Below, in pieces: positions 31,783-40,457 of a stretch of DNA of 64,000 bases. The DNA comes from Streptomyces sedi (GTDB lineage: Bacteria > Actinomycetota > Actinomycetes > Streptomycetales > Streptomycetaceae). Under the pieces are notes generated by a model that made no database searches, was not told the origin of the DNA, and worked only from the letters and a program-made list of their open reading frames with translations. Numbering within the stretch: position 1 is the stretch's first letter; every line of letters begins with the position of its first letter. The stretch covers positions 124,001 to 188,000 of the forward strand of contig NZ_VDGT01000009.1 in the NCBI RefSeq assembly GCF_006335015.1, given 5' to 3'. The position numbers and the translations under genes are program-made.

Positions 31783-31950
31783 TCACTCCTCGTAGTCGTC
31801 GGGGGTGACGTCGGCTTCCTCCAGGGCCTCGCGCAGGGTGCGGCCGGTGCCGTCGCCCGTCTCCCTCGGGTCGCCCTGCTCGGGGGCGGGGTCGGTGAGC
31901 TCGGGGTCGGTGGTCGTGGTCTTCGGCCTGTTCTCCTCGGGAACGGTCAT
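31783..31950 (-). CDS. Small acidic protein, 55 aa
   Basis: ATG at 31950, stop at 31783. The first 35 residues are disordered and rich in Thr, Pro, Asp and Glu; the end is REALEEADVTPDDYEE. GGGAG lies about 11 nt before the start. It is transcribed away from the MFS gene's 3' end (same strand, 125 nt further on). The family is not recognised; coding is supported by the ribosome site and composition only. Confidence 0.5.
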   Translation of the reverse strand: MTVPEENRPKTTTTDPELTDPAPEQGDPRETGDGTGRTLREALEEADVTPDDYEE

Positions 31951-32075
31951 GCCGTCGTTGCTCCCTCGCGCGTTCGGTGCCGGTGTCGGACGAGGGCCGC
32001 GAGTACCCGGCCGGCCGCGTTCCGACACCACCGTTCGGTGGTGACGGCGTGGGCGGACGCGGGCCCGTGGCGTGG

Positions 32076-33416
32076 TCAGCCCACCGGCAGCGGTGCCGGT
32101 TCGGGCGCCGGGGCCGGCTCGGCGCGGGGCGCGGGGACGGGGGCCGGTTCGGGGGCGGGTGCGCGGCGGCGGAGGGCGTGGAGCAGCAGGCCGGCGGCGG
32201 CCGGCAGCGCCACGAGCAGGCCGCCGGCGACCAACGCGGCCCGTGCGCCCATGAGTTCCATCATCAGGCCGACGGTGGGCGGGCCGACGAGGCCCCAGCC
32301 GGTGCTCAGGCTGCGCCAGACGCCGAGCACCCGGCCGCGCATGGCGGGCGGCGGGTCGGTCTGGAGCACGGTGGTGCCGGCGGTGTCGGAGACGGACTCC
32401 ACCACGGCCATGGGGATCACCAGCAGGATCAGCAGGCCGAGGGTGGGGGTGAGCCCGGCGGCGATCTGGAAGACGGCGCCGATCGCGGACATGGCGGCGA
32501 CCAGGCGGACCGAGGGGCGTTGCAGCACCCCGGCGAGGAGCGCGCCGGCGATGCCGCCGACGGCGAGCGCGGTGGAGACCGTGCCGAAGGCGCCGGGGCC
32601 GCCGGCGAGCGGGCCGGTGACGAGGACGGCCAGGGTCAGCGCGTAGTTGCGGCCGAAGACGGAGCTGAGCGCGGTGACGGCGGCCAGCAGCACCAGCTGC
32701 GGGCGGCTTCGGAAGAAGCGCAGCCCGGCGCGGGCGCCGCCGTCGTCGGGCTTCCCCGCGGCCTCGGCCGGGGCGGGCGCCGGGGCCTGTTCCGGTTCCT
32801 CGGCCGCGCGGTCGACCAGCCGGAGGAACGGGATGACGGCCGCGACGAAGACGAACGAGAAGCCGTTGGCGACGAACGCGGAGGCCGTTCCGAAGAGCAC
32901 CACGGCGCCGCCGGCGAGCGCGGTGCCGGCGAGCCGGCCGACGCTGTGCACGGCCGAGCCGAGCGCGATGGCCGAGGGCACGTCGCGGCGCGGCACCAGG
33001 TCGTTGCCGAGGAGGGCGCAGGCCGGGCCGTCGACGGTGCTGATGACGCCGGTGACGGCGGCGAGCAGCATCAGCGCGGGCACGTTGAGCGCGTCGAGGG
33101 CCACCAGCACGGCGGTGGTGAAGGCGACGAGGCCGAGGGCGACCTGGCTGAGCGCGGCGGTCAGCTTGCGCGGCCAGGCGTCGACGACGGCGCCGCCGGC
33201 GAGGCCGAGCAGCAGCCCGGGGCCGGCCTGGACGGCCAGGGAGAGGCCGGTCATGGCGGCGGAGCCGGTGACCTGGAGGACCAGCAGGTTCTGGACGGTG
33301 AGCTGCATCCAGGTGCCGGCGTTGGAGACCAGGTTGGCCACGGACCACCAGCGCATGCTGGGGTGCCGCAGGGAACGCCACGGGTTGTGTCCCCTGGCGC
33401 GGCGGAGTGTGGGCAT
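32076..33416 (-). CDS. MFS transporter (enterobactin/macrolide-exporter-like)
   Basis: 446 residues with about 11-12 membrane segments. The start ATG at 33416 has AGGGAA upstream; the longer ORF start at 33605 adds a Pro/Arg run outside the family. MRWWSVANLVSNAGTWMQ and the RxR-type loop between helices 2 and 3 (AWPRKL) fit the MFS_3 group of efflux pumps, as do VDGPACALLGNDLVPRRDVPSA and ALVTGPLAGGP. It has long Ala/Pro/Glu-rich tails (APEPAPVPAPRAEPAPAP). It could export the esterase-linked compound or the saccharide product; direction inferred. Confidence 0.85.
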   Translation of the reverse strand: MPTLRRARGHNPWRSLRHPSMRWWSVANLVSNAGTWMQLTVQNLLVLQVTGSAAMTGLSLAVQAGPGLLLGLAGGAVVDAWPRKLTAALSQVALGLVAFTTAVLVALDALNVPALMLLAAVTGVISTVDGPACALLGNDLVPRRDVPSAIALGSAVHSVGRLAGTALAGGAVVLFGTASAFVANGFSFVFVAAVIPFLRLVDRAAEEPEQAPAPAPAEAAGKPDDGGARAGLRFFRSRPQLVLLAAVTALSSVFGRNYALTLAVLVTGPLAGGPGAFGTVSTALAVGGIAGALLAGVLQRPSVRLVAAMSAIGAVFQIAAGLTPTLGLLILLVIPMAVVESVSDTAGTTVLQTDPPPAMRGRVLGVWRSLSTGWGLVGPPTVGLMMELMGARAALVAGGLLVALPAAAGLLLHALRRRAPAPEPAPVPAPRAEPAPAPEPAPLPVG

Positions 33417-33883
33417 GAGGGTTCCCTGTGCCCCGGCGGGGCGGCTGACGTGGGGGGAGAACGGGCGGCGGTGCCCGTGGAACGGCGCGATCCACCGTGG
33501 CAGACGGCGGGGCGGCCGGGAAGACCAAGATCGTTCTCGGGGTGGCTGGGGAGGGGTTTCGCCGCGTGGGCTCGGGGGTTTCGGGGGTGCGGTGGGGTTG
33601 GTCACAGGTCTTTTCGCGGCGGAGCGCGCGGGCCGCGGACGACTACCGAGGTGGGTCGGACAGGTGCGTGGTCGGGTGCGGCCCGGTGGTCGGTTGCCCG
33701 CGCAGTTCCCCGCGCCCCTGAGGTGGACCGTGGTGCCGGCCGGCGGCAGACGCGCAGGTGAGAACGCGCAGGTGAGAACAGCCCCCGCCGCCCAGCGTCC
33801 GTTATGCGGCTGTTTGTCCGCGTTCGGTGGGGGTACCTGGGGACGTGGTCGCGGAAGGGTCAGGCCGCCGAGAGGAGCGGGAC
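33417..33883. other. Intergenic region with one arm of the REP-like repeat
   Basis: 467 bp between MFS and the saccharide cluster with no gene. Near 33699-33719 it carries the GCAGTTCCCCGCGCCCC unit that appears in both orientations at 49.3 and 56.6-56.9 kb; here it is single. Promoter for the epimerase gene presumably lies just upstream of 33884, but no hexamer pair is clear. Confidence 0.5.
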
Positions 33884-34936
33884 ATGGAAGGCAGCACCGG
33901 CAGGCCGTTCCGGCACGCCGTCGTCACCGGCGGCGCCGGGTTCCTCGGGTCGCATCTGTGTGAGGCGCTGCTGGCGGCCGGCACGGAGGTGACCTGCGTC
34001 GACGACCTGTGCACCGCCCATCCCGACCATGTCGCGGCGCTCGCCGACCGGCCCGGGCTGACGCTGGTGCGCGCCGACGTGACGGAGCCGTTCGACGTCA
34101 CGGGCGAGGTGGACCTGGTGCTGCACTTCGCCTCCCCCGCCTCGCCGGCCGACTATCTGCGGCTGCCGCTGCACACGTTGGAGACCGGCAGCCTCGGCAC
34201 TCGCAACGCGCTGGCGCTGGCCCGCCGGCACGGCGCGCGGTTCGTGCTGGCCTCCACCTCGGAGGTGTACGGCGACCCGCTGGAGCACCCGCAGAGCGAG
34301 CGGTACTGGGGCAACGTGAACCCGGTGGGCCCGCGCAGCGTGTACGACGAGGCGAAGCGGTTCAGCGAGGCGCTGACGGTCGCCGAGGGCGAGGTGAACG
34401 GCACGGACACCGGCATCGTGCGGCTGTTCAACACCTACGGCCCCCGGATGCGCGGCCACGACGGGCGCGCGGTGCCGACGTTCGTGCGGCAGGCGCTGGC
34501 CGGCGAGCCGCTGACGGTGACGGGCGACGGGCGGCAGACCCGTTCCCTCACCTATGTGTCGGACACGGTCGCCGGGGTGCTGGCGCTGGCCGCCTCCGAC
34601 CTGCGGACGCCGGTGAACATCGGCAACCCGACGGAGATCACCATGCGGGAGCTGGCCAGGACGGTGATCCGGCTGACCGGCTCGTCGTCGACCGTGCGGA
34701 TGGTCGACCGGCCCGTGGACGACCCGATGGTGCGCCGCCCGGACATCACGCTGGCGCGCGGCAAGCTCCAGTGGGAGCCGGTGGTCGAGGCGGCCGACGG
34801 GCTGGCCCGCACGATCGCCTGGTTCGCCGGCCGCCCGGCCGACGCCGAACAGCCGGCCGACGCCGAACAGCCGGCCGGCACGGAACAGCCGGTCGGCACG
34901 GAACGGCCGGTCGACGCCGCGCGCCCGGCCGGCTGA
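33884..34936 (+). CDS. NAD-dependent sugar epimerase/decarboxylase (UDP-glucuronate decarboxylase-like)
   Basis: 350 residues, extended SDR. NAD motif TGGAGFLGSHL, catalytic STSEVYGDP and YDEAK (YxxxK), and the LHFASPASPADYLRLP segment match UDP-glucuronate decarboxylases (UXS) more than HldD. It would convert UDP-glucuronate to UDP-xylose or act on a related nucleotide sugar. A Pro/Ala/Glu tail (34838-34927) is built of 18-bp repeats. GAGAGGAG lies upstream of the ATG. First gene of the saccharide cluster. No UDP-glucose dehydrogenase is seen in the window. Confidence 0.85.
   Translation: MEGSTGRPFRHAVVTGGAGFLGSHLCEALLAAGTEVTCVDDLCTAHPDHVAALADRPGLTLVRADVTEPFDVTGEVDLVLHFASPASPADYLRLPLHTLETGSLGTRNALALARRHGARFVLASTSEVYGDPLEHPQSERYWGNVNPVGPRSVYDEAKRFSEALTVAEGEVNGTDTGIVRLFNTYGPRMRGHDGRAVPTFVRQALAGEPLTVTGDGRQTRSLTYVSDTVAGVLALAASDLRTPVNIGNPTEITMRELARTVIRLTGSSSTVRMVDRPVDDPMVRRPDITLARGKLQWEPVVEAADGLARTIAWFAGRPADAEQPADAEQPAGTEQPVGTERPVDAARPAG
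34838..34927. repeat. 18-bp tandem repeat at 3' end of epimerase
   Basis: Five 18-bp units coding for (A/V)D/GAEQP-type hexapeptides, making a disordered C-terminal tail. Confidence 0.85.
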
Positions 34937-35005
34937 AGCGCGGACGCCCCCCTCCTCCCCCGGTCCCGTTCCCCGGCTCGTCCCGGCCCACCCGACGGAG
35001 AACTG

Positions 35006-36667
35006 ATGCGCGTACTCGGTGTCAACGCCCTCTTCCACGACCCGGCGGCGGCCCTCGTCGTCGACGGCAGGACCGTCGCCGCCGCCGAGGAGGAACGCTT
35101 CTCGCGCCGCAAGCACGGGAAACGGCCGCTGCCGTTCTCCGCCTGGGAGCTGCCGGAGATGTCCGCCGCCTGGTGTCTGAGCCAGGCGGGGCTGCGGCCC
35201 GAGGACCTGGACGCGGTCACCTACTCCTACGACCCGGCGCTGGCCAGGCCCGCCGACCGGCTGGGGCTGAGCGACCCGTGGGACGACCTGCGGCAGACGT
35301 ACGCGCGGGAGGCGCCGGCGTTCCTGTGCGAGGCGCTGCCGGGGCTGGCGCCCGAGCAGGTGCGGTTCGTGCCGCACCACATGGCGCACGCCGCGTCGTC
35401 GGCGTTCGCCGCGCCGGGTGCCGAGCGTTCGTCGGTGCTGGTGCTCGACGGCAGGGGCGAGGCCACCTCGCACCTGGCGGCGCGGCGGGAGGGGGCGCGG
35501 CTGGAGGCGCTGCACGGGCAGGAACTGCCGCACTCGCTGGGGCTGTTCTACGAGGAGCTGACGGAGCACCTGGGCTTTCTGCGGTCGAGTGACGAGTACA
35601 AGGTGATGGCGCTCGCGGCGTACGGGAACCCGCGCCGGTTCCTGCCGGAGCTGCGGCGGTACGTGTACGCCACCGGGGACGGCGGGTTCCGGGCGGCGGG
35701 GGTGCCGTGGGCCGAGCTGTGCGCGGCGCGGCGGGACGGGGAGGGGTGGACGCCGGAGCAGGCGGATCTCGCGGCGGCGGCGCAGGCGTGTCTGGAGGAG
35801 ACGGTGCTGGACCTGGTGCGCTGGCTGCACGGGCAGACCGGTGACGAGGTGCTGACCATGGCGGGCGGGGTGGCGTTGAACTGCGTGGCCAACTCGCGGC
35901 TGGCCGCCGAGGGCCCGTTCCGCCAGGTGTGGGTGCAGCCGGCGTCCGGGGACGCGGGCACCGCGCTGGGCGGCGCGCTGCTGCACGCGGCGGACGCCGA
36001 CCCGGGCACCCCCACCCGGCCGCAGCCGGGCGTCGACCTGGGGCGGGGCTGGTCGGACGCGGAGCTGGAGGGGTGGCTGAAGACGGCGGCGGTGCCGTTC
36101 GAACGTCCGGCGGACGTCGCGGTCGAGGTGGCGCGGGCGCTGGCGGAGAACGCGGTGGTGGCCTGGTTCCAGGGGCGCGCCGAGTACGGGCCGAGGGCGC
36201 TGGGGCACCGCTCGCTGCTGGCGCACCCGGGGCCCTCGGGGAACCTGGAGCGGCTGAACGACATCAAGGGGCGTGAGCAGTTCCGCCCGGTGGCGCCGAT
36301 GGTGCTGGCGGAACGGGCGTCGGAGATCTTCGCGGGGCCGCTGCCCAGCCCTTACATGCTCTTCGTGCACGAGGTGCTGCCGCCGTGGCGCGAGCGGATT
36401 CCCGCGGTGGTGCACGTGGACGGCACCGCGCGGGTGCAGACGGTGGACCGGGAGGCGGAGCCGCTGGTGGCGCGGATGCTGGAGGCGTTCGAGGCGGCGA
36501 CCGGGCTGCCGGTGGTCGTCAACACCAGCCTGAACACGGCGGGTCGGCCGATGGTGGACGACCCGAGGGACGCGCTGGAGTGCTTCGGCTCGTCCCCGGT
36601 GGACCTGCTGGCGCTGGGCCCGTTCGTGGTGCGCCGGCGCGCGCTGTTCGGCGCGGGCGCCGGCTGA
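35006..36667 (+). CDS. Carbamoyltransferase (NodU/CmcH/TobZ family)
   Basis: 553 residues. The Kae1-like domain carries NALFHDPAAALVVDG, the metal-binding PHHMAHAASSAF (HxxxH) and VLVLDGRGEATSH, then AGGVALNCVANSRL. The C-terminal domain carries EYGPRALGHRSLLAHP, GREQFRPVAPMV and NTSLNTAGRPM. All family signatures are intact, so it should transfer carbamoyl from carbamoyl phosphate through carbamoyl-AMP onto a sugar or heptose hydroxyl. ATG with GGAG 5 nt upstream. It follows the epimerase and precedes glycosyltransferases, so a carbamoylated glycoconjugate is expected. Confidence 0.92.
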   Translation: MRVLGVNALFHDPAAALVVDGRTVAAAEEERFSRRKHGKRPLPFSAWELPEMSAAWCLSQAGLRPEDLDAVTYSYDPALARPADRLGLSDPWDDLRQTYAREAPAFLCEALPGLAPEQVRFVPHHMAHAASSAFAAPGAERSSVLVLDGRGEATSHLAARREGARLEALHGQELPHSLGLFYEELTEHLGFLRSSDEYKVMALAAYGNPRRFLPELRRYVYATGDGGFRAAGVPWAELCAARRDGEGWTPEQADLAAAAQACLEETVLDLVRWLHGQTGDEVLTMAGGVALNCVANSRLAAEGPFRQVWVQPASGDAGTALGGALLHAADADPGTPTRPQPGVDLGRGWSDAELEGWLKTAAVPFERPADVAVEVARALAENAVVAWFQGRAEYGPRALGHRSLLAHPGPSGNLERLNDIKGREQFRPVAPMVLAERASEIFAGPLPSPYMLFVHEVLPPWRERIPAVVHVDGTARVQTVDREAEPLVARMLEAFEAATGLPVVVNTSLNTAGRPMVDDPRDALECFGSSPVDLLALGPFVVRRRALFGAGAG

Positions 36668-36765
36668 CGGAGGCGCGGCGGGGGTCGGGGGCGGCGGGGG
36701 CGCCGGCTTACGGAGGCGTTTCGGGGGCGCGAAGGAACGACTGACACGCCCCTCGGAGGTGGCAG

Positions 36766-37803
36766 GTGGGTGAGGAACGCGTGACCGCTTACGCCGTGGT
36801 GATCCCGACGCTGGGCCGGCCCTCGCTGGACGCCGCGCTGGCGGCGCTGGCCGAGGGGGAAGGGCCGTCGCCGACCCGGGTGGTGCTGGTCGACGACCGG
36901 CCGCCCGAGGACCCCGAGCCGCTGGCCGTCGCGGTGCCCGAGGCGCTGCGGGCGGTCACCGAGATCGTCCCCGGCTGCGCCCGGGGCCCGGCCGCCGCGC
37001 GCAACACCGGCTGGCGCCGGGCGCGCGAGCCGTGGATCGCCTTCCTCGACGACGACGTGGTGCCGGGCTCCGGCTGGCGCCGGGCGCTGGCGGCCGACCT
37101 GGCGGCGGCCGGCGAGGGGACCGGCGGCGTCCAGGGCCGGATCGAGGTGCCGCTGCCGGAGGACCGCGCGCCGACGGACTGGGAACGGGCGACGGCCGGG
37201 CTGGCGTCGGCGCGCTGGATCACCGCCGACATGGCCTACCGGCGGGCGGCGTTGGCGGAGGTCGGGGGGTTCGACGAGCGTTTTCCCCGGGCGTTCCGCG
37301 AGGACGCGGACCTGGCGCTGCGCGTCATGGACGCCGGCTGGCGGCTGACGACCGGGCGGCGGCGCACGACGCACCCGGTGCGGCCGGCCGGCTTCTGGGT
37401 CTCCCTGCGTACCCAGGCGGGCAACGCGGACGACGTGCTGATGGCGCGGGTGCACGGGCGCGGCTGGCGGGCGCGGGCCGAGGCGCCGCTGGGGCGGTTT
37501 CCCGGCCATCTGGCGGCCGGCGCGGCGGCGGTCGGCGCGGTGGCGGCGCTGCTGGCGCGGCGGCCGGGGGCGGCGGCGCTCGGGGGTGCGCTGTGGCTGG
37601 CGGTGACGGCGGAGTTCGCCGTGGCCCGGATCGGCCCCGGCCCGCGCACGGCGGGCGAGGTCGCGCGCATGGCGCTGACCAGCGCGGCGATCCCGCCGTT
37701 CGCCGTCGGGCACCGGCTGCGCGGGATGGTGCGCCATCGCGGGACACGCCGGAGCAAAGTGTTTATATCGGACCAATCCGGCAACCCCTGGTCTCATGAG
37801 TGA
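36766..37803 (+). CDS. Family-2 glycosyltransferase with C-terminal membrane segments
   Basis: 345 residues. A GT2 domain has the N-terminal VVIPTLGRPSLD, the metal-binding FLDDDVVPGSGW, and RAFREDADLALRVMDAGW. Two hydrophobic segments near residues 247-290 suggest a membrane-associated enzyme. Starts at GTG 36766 (GGAGGT 5 nt upstream) or GTG 36781 (GAGG 6 nt upstream). The last codons overlap the GmhB start by 8 nt. The final 40 bp (KVFISDQSG) are AT-rich, with GTTTATATC near 37760, possibly an internal promoter. Confidence 0.88.
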   Translation: MGEERVTAYAVVIPTLGRPSLDAALAALAEGEGPSPTRVVLVDDRPPEDPEPLAVAVPEALRAVTEIVPGCARGPAAARNTGWRRAREPWIAFLDDDVVPGSGWRRALAADLAAAGEGTGGVQGRIEVPLPEDRAPTDWERATAGLASARWITADMAYRRAALAEVGGFDERFPRAFREDADLALRVMDAGWRLTTGRRRTTHPVRPAGFWVSLRTQAGNADDVLMARVHGRGWRARAEAPLGRFPGHLAAGAAAVGAVAALLARRPGAAALGGALWLAVTAEFAVARIGPGPRTAGEVARMALTSAAIPPFAVGHRLRGMVRHRGTRRSKVFISDQSGNPWSHE

Positions 37804-38434
37804 ACGCCCCACACGCCCGCCCGGGGGGCCCTGGCTCTTTCCGCCCGCTCCCCCGCCCGCCGGGCGCGGAGCGGACGAGCGGCACGGTCCAGGGCCCGGG
37901 GCCGTGCTCTTCGACCGCGACGGCACCCTCGTCGAGGACGTGCCGTACAACGGCGACCCGGCCCGGGTCCGGGTGCTGCCCGGCGCGCGCGCCGCGCTGG
38001 AGCTGCTGCGGGAGCGCGGGGTGGCGACCGGGGTGGTGAGCAACCAGTCGGGCGTCGCGCTCGGGTACTTCGGCCGCGCCGAGGCGGAGGCGGTCGGAGC
38101 GCGGATCGAGGAGCTGCTGGGCCCGTTCGGGGTGTGGGCCGTGTGCCCGCACGGGCCCGCCGACGGCTGCGGCTGCCGGAAGCCGGCGCCCGGCCTGGTG
38201 CTGGCCGCCTGCCGGCGGCTCGGCGTGCCGCCGCACCGCGCCGTCGTCGTCGGCGACATCGGCGGGGACCTCGCCGCCGCCGAGGCCGCAGGGGCGCGCG
38301 GGGTGCTGGTGCCGACGCCGGCCACCAGGGCCGAGGAGGTCGCCGCCGCCGGCGGGGCGGTGGCGCCCGACCTGCTCACCGCCGTGCGCGCGCTGCTCGC
38401 GCCCGCGCCCGCGGCGGCGGAGGGGGCGCGGTGA
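37796..38434 (+). CDS. gmhB: HAD-IIIA phosphatase, D-glycero-D-manno-heptose-1,7-bisphosphate phosphatase-like
   Basis: 212 residues. HAD motif I is LFDRDGTLVEDVPYN; motif II/III includes VSNQSGV and VVVGDIGGDLAAA. A zinc lobe CPHGPADGCGCRKP, with Cys-His-Cys-Cys ligands, is the GmhB hallmark. It would remove the C7 phosphate of heptose 1,7-bisphosphate in ADP- or GDP-heptose synthesis. The first 30 residues are Pro-rich and extra. It overlaps the preceding GT2 gene, and its stop overlaps the GT9 start (GTGA). Confidence 0.9.
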   Translation: MSERPTRPPGGPWLFPPAPPPAGRGADERHGPGPGAVLFDRDGTLVEDVPYNGDPARVRVLPGARAALELLRERGVATGVVSNQSGVALGYFGRAEAEAVGARIEELLGPFGVWAVCPHGPADGCGCRKPAPGLVLAACRRLGVPPHRAVVVGDIGGDLAAAEAAGARGVLVPTPATRAEEVAAAGGAVAPDLLTAVRALLAPAPAAAEGAR

Positions 38435-39495
38435 CCGCCGCGCCGCGCGGGGCGCCGCGCACCCTGGTCGTCCGGCTGGACAGCGCCGGCGACGTGCTGC
38501 TGGCCGGCCCCGCCGTGCGGGCCGTCGCCGCCGGCTCGTCCGAGGTGACCGTGCTCTGCGGCCCGGCGGGCGAGGCCGCGGCGCGGCTGCTGCCCGGCGT
38601 GGACCGGGTGCGGGTCTACCACGCGCCGTGGGTCAGCCTGGCGGCGCCGGCCGTCGAGCCGGCCGACGTGGCCGAGCTGGTCGAGCGGCTGGCCGCCGAC
38701 CGCTACGACCGGGCCCTGGTGCTGGCCTCCCAGCACCAGAGCCCGCTGCCGGCCGCGTTGCTGCTGAAGCTGGCCGGCGTGGCGTGGGTCGGCGCCGACA
38801 GCGAGCACTACCCGGGGTCGCTCCTCCAGCTGCGCCACCGGCGCGCGCCCTACCGCCACGAGGCCGCCGCCGCCCTCGACCTGGCGGAGGCGGCCGGATT
38901 CGCCCTGCCGCCCGGCGACTTCGGCGAGCTGCGGGTGCGGCCCCCGCGCGACACCTCGGCGCTGACCGGCGGCGAGCCCTATCTGGTCGTCCACCCGGGG
39001 GCCGCCGTGCCCGCCAGGACCTGGAGCGCCGAACGGGCCACCCGCGCCGTCGCCGCGCTCGCGGGCGCCGGGCACCGGGTGGTGGTGACCGGCGGCCCCG
39101 ACGAGGCGGAGCTGACCCGGCGGGTCGCCGGCCGGCACGCGCTGGACCTCGGCGGACGCACCGCACTGCCCGAGCTGGCCGGGGTGCTCTCCGGCGCCCG
39201 CGCGGTGATCGCCGGCAACACCGGGCCCGCGCACCTGGCGGCGGCCGTGCGCACGCCGGTGATCAGCCTCTTCGCGCCGGTGGTCAGGGTGGACCGCTGG
39301 CTTCCCTACCGGGTGCCGCATCTGCTGCTGGGCCGGCAGGACGCGCCGTGCGCCGGCACCAGGGCGCGGGAGTGCCCGGTGGAGGGGCACCCGTGCCTGG
39401 ACTCGATCACGGACGAGGAGGTCCTGGCGGCCGTCGACCGGCTGATCGTCGGCGGCCCGCCCTGCGACAGCATCGGACGGAAGGCCCGCGCGTGA
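38431..39495 (+). CDS. Family-9 glycosyltransferase (heptosyltransferase-like) 1
   Basis: 354 residues. GT9 pattern: TLVVRLDSAGDVLLAGPAVRAV at the start, LVVHPGAAVPARTWSAERA in the middle (the nucleotide-sugar site) and VIAGNTGPAHLAAAVRTPVISLF near residue 262, which is a strong family signature. GT9 enzymes normally transfer heptose from ADP-heptose in Gram-negative LPS; finding one beside HldE and GmhA here supports a heptose donor. GTG coupled to the GmhB stop. Cys-rich C-terminus (CAGTRARECPVEGHPC). Confidence 0.9.
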   Translation: MTAAPRGAPRTLVVRLDSAGDVLLAGPAVRAVAAGSSEVTVLCGPAGEAAARLLPGVDRVRVYHAPWVSLAAPAVEPADVAELVERLAADRYDRALVLASQHQSPLPAALLLKLAGVAWVGADSEHYPGSLLQLRHRRAPYRHEAAAALDLAEAAGFALPPGDFGELRVRPPRDTSALTGGEPYLVVHPGAAVPARTWSAERATRAVAALAGAGHRVVVTGGPDEAELTRRVAGRHALDLGGRTALPELAGVLSGARAVIAGNTGPAHLAAAVRTPVISLFAPVVRVDRWLPYRVPHLLLGRQDAPCAGTRARECPVEGHPCLDSITDEEVLAAVDRLIVGGPPCDSIGRKARA

Positions 39496-40457
39496 ACATA
39501 CTGCTGTGGCATGTGCACGGTTCCTGGACGACGGCGTTCGTCCAGGGCCCCCACACCTATCTGGTGCCGGTGCTGCCCGACCGGGGCCCCGACGGGCGCG
39601 GCAGGGCGCTGACCTACCACTGGCCGGACTCGGTGGTGGAGGTCCCGCCGGAACGGCTCCGCGAGACGCCCGTGGACCTGGTGGTGCTGCAACGGCCCCA
39701 CGAGGCCGAGCTGGCGGCCCGCTGGCTCGGCGGCCGGCGGCCGGGGCGCGAGGTGCCGGCCGTCTACGTCGAGCACAACGCCCCCGACGGCGACGTGCCG
39801 CACACCCGGCACCCCTGCGCGGACCGGGACGACCTGACGCTGGTCCATGTCACCCACTTCAACCGGCTGTTCTGGGACAACGGGCGCGCGCCGACCGCCG
39901 TCGTCGAGCACGGCGTGGTCGACCCGGGGCACCGCTGGACCGGCGAGCTGCCCAGGGCGGCCGTGGTGGTCAACGAGCCGCTGCGGCGCGGCCGGACCAC
40001 GGGCACCGACCTGCTGCCGGGGCTGGCGGCCGGGGTCGGGCTGGACGTGTTCGGCATGGGCACGGAGGGCCTGGCCGCCGCGCTGGGGATCGCCCCGGAG
40101 CGCTGCCGCTCCTGGGACCTGCCGCAGGAGGAGCTGCACGACGCGATGGCGCGCCGCCGCCTCTACGCCCACCCGGTGCGCTGGACGTCGTTGGGGCTCT
40201 CCCTGATCGAGGCCATGCACCTGGGGATGCCGGTCGTCGCGCTCGCCACCACGGAGGTGGTGGAGGCCGTGCCGCCGGAGGCGGGGGTGGTCTCCACCCG
40301 GCCCGAGGAGCTGGCGCGGGCGGCGGCCCGCTACGCGCGGGACCCGGAGGCGGCCGGGGCCGCGGGGCGGGCCGCGCGGCAGGCGGCGCTACGGCGCTAC
40401 GGCCTCAAGCGGTTCCTCGACGACTGGGAACGGCTCGTGGAAGAGGTGATCCGCTGA
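39492..40457 (+). CDS. GT4-like glycosyltransferase
   Basis: 321 residues. The Rossmann domains are seen as LLWHVHGSWTTAFVQG, VYVEHNAPDGDVPHTRHP and THFNRLFWDNGR. The C-terminal domain has YAHPVRWTSLGLSLIEAMHLGMPVVALATTEV, the E-x7-E type GT4 segment. GTG overlaps the GT9 stop (GTGA), and its stop overlaps the next ATG (TGATG). A compact GT-B enzyme; donor and acceptor unknown. Confidence 0.85.
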   Translation: MNILLWHVHGSWTTAFVQGPHTYLVPVLPDRGPDGRGRALTYHWPDSVVEVPPERLRETPVDLVVLQRPHEAELAARWLGGRRPGREVPAVYVEHNAPDGDVPHTRHPCADRDDLTLVHVTHFNRLFWDNGRAPTAVVEHGVVDPGHRWTGELPRAAVVVNEPLRRGRTTGTDLLPGLAAGVGLDVFGMGTEGLAAALGIAPERCRSWDLPQEELHDAMARRRLYAHPVRWTSLGLSLIEAMHLGMPVVALATTEVVEAVPPEAGVVSTRPEELARAAARYARDPEAAGAAGRAARQAALRRYGLKRFLDDWERLVEEVIR

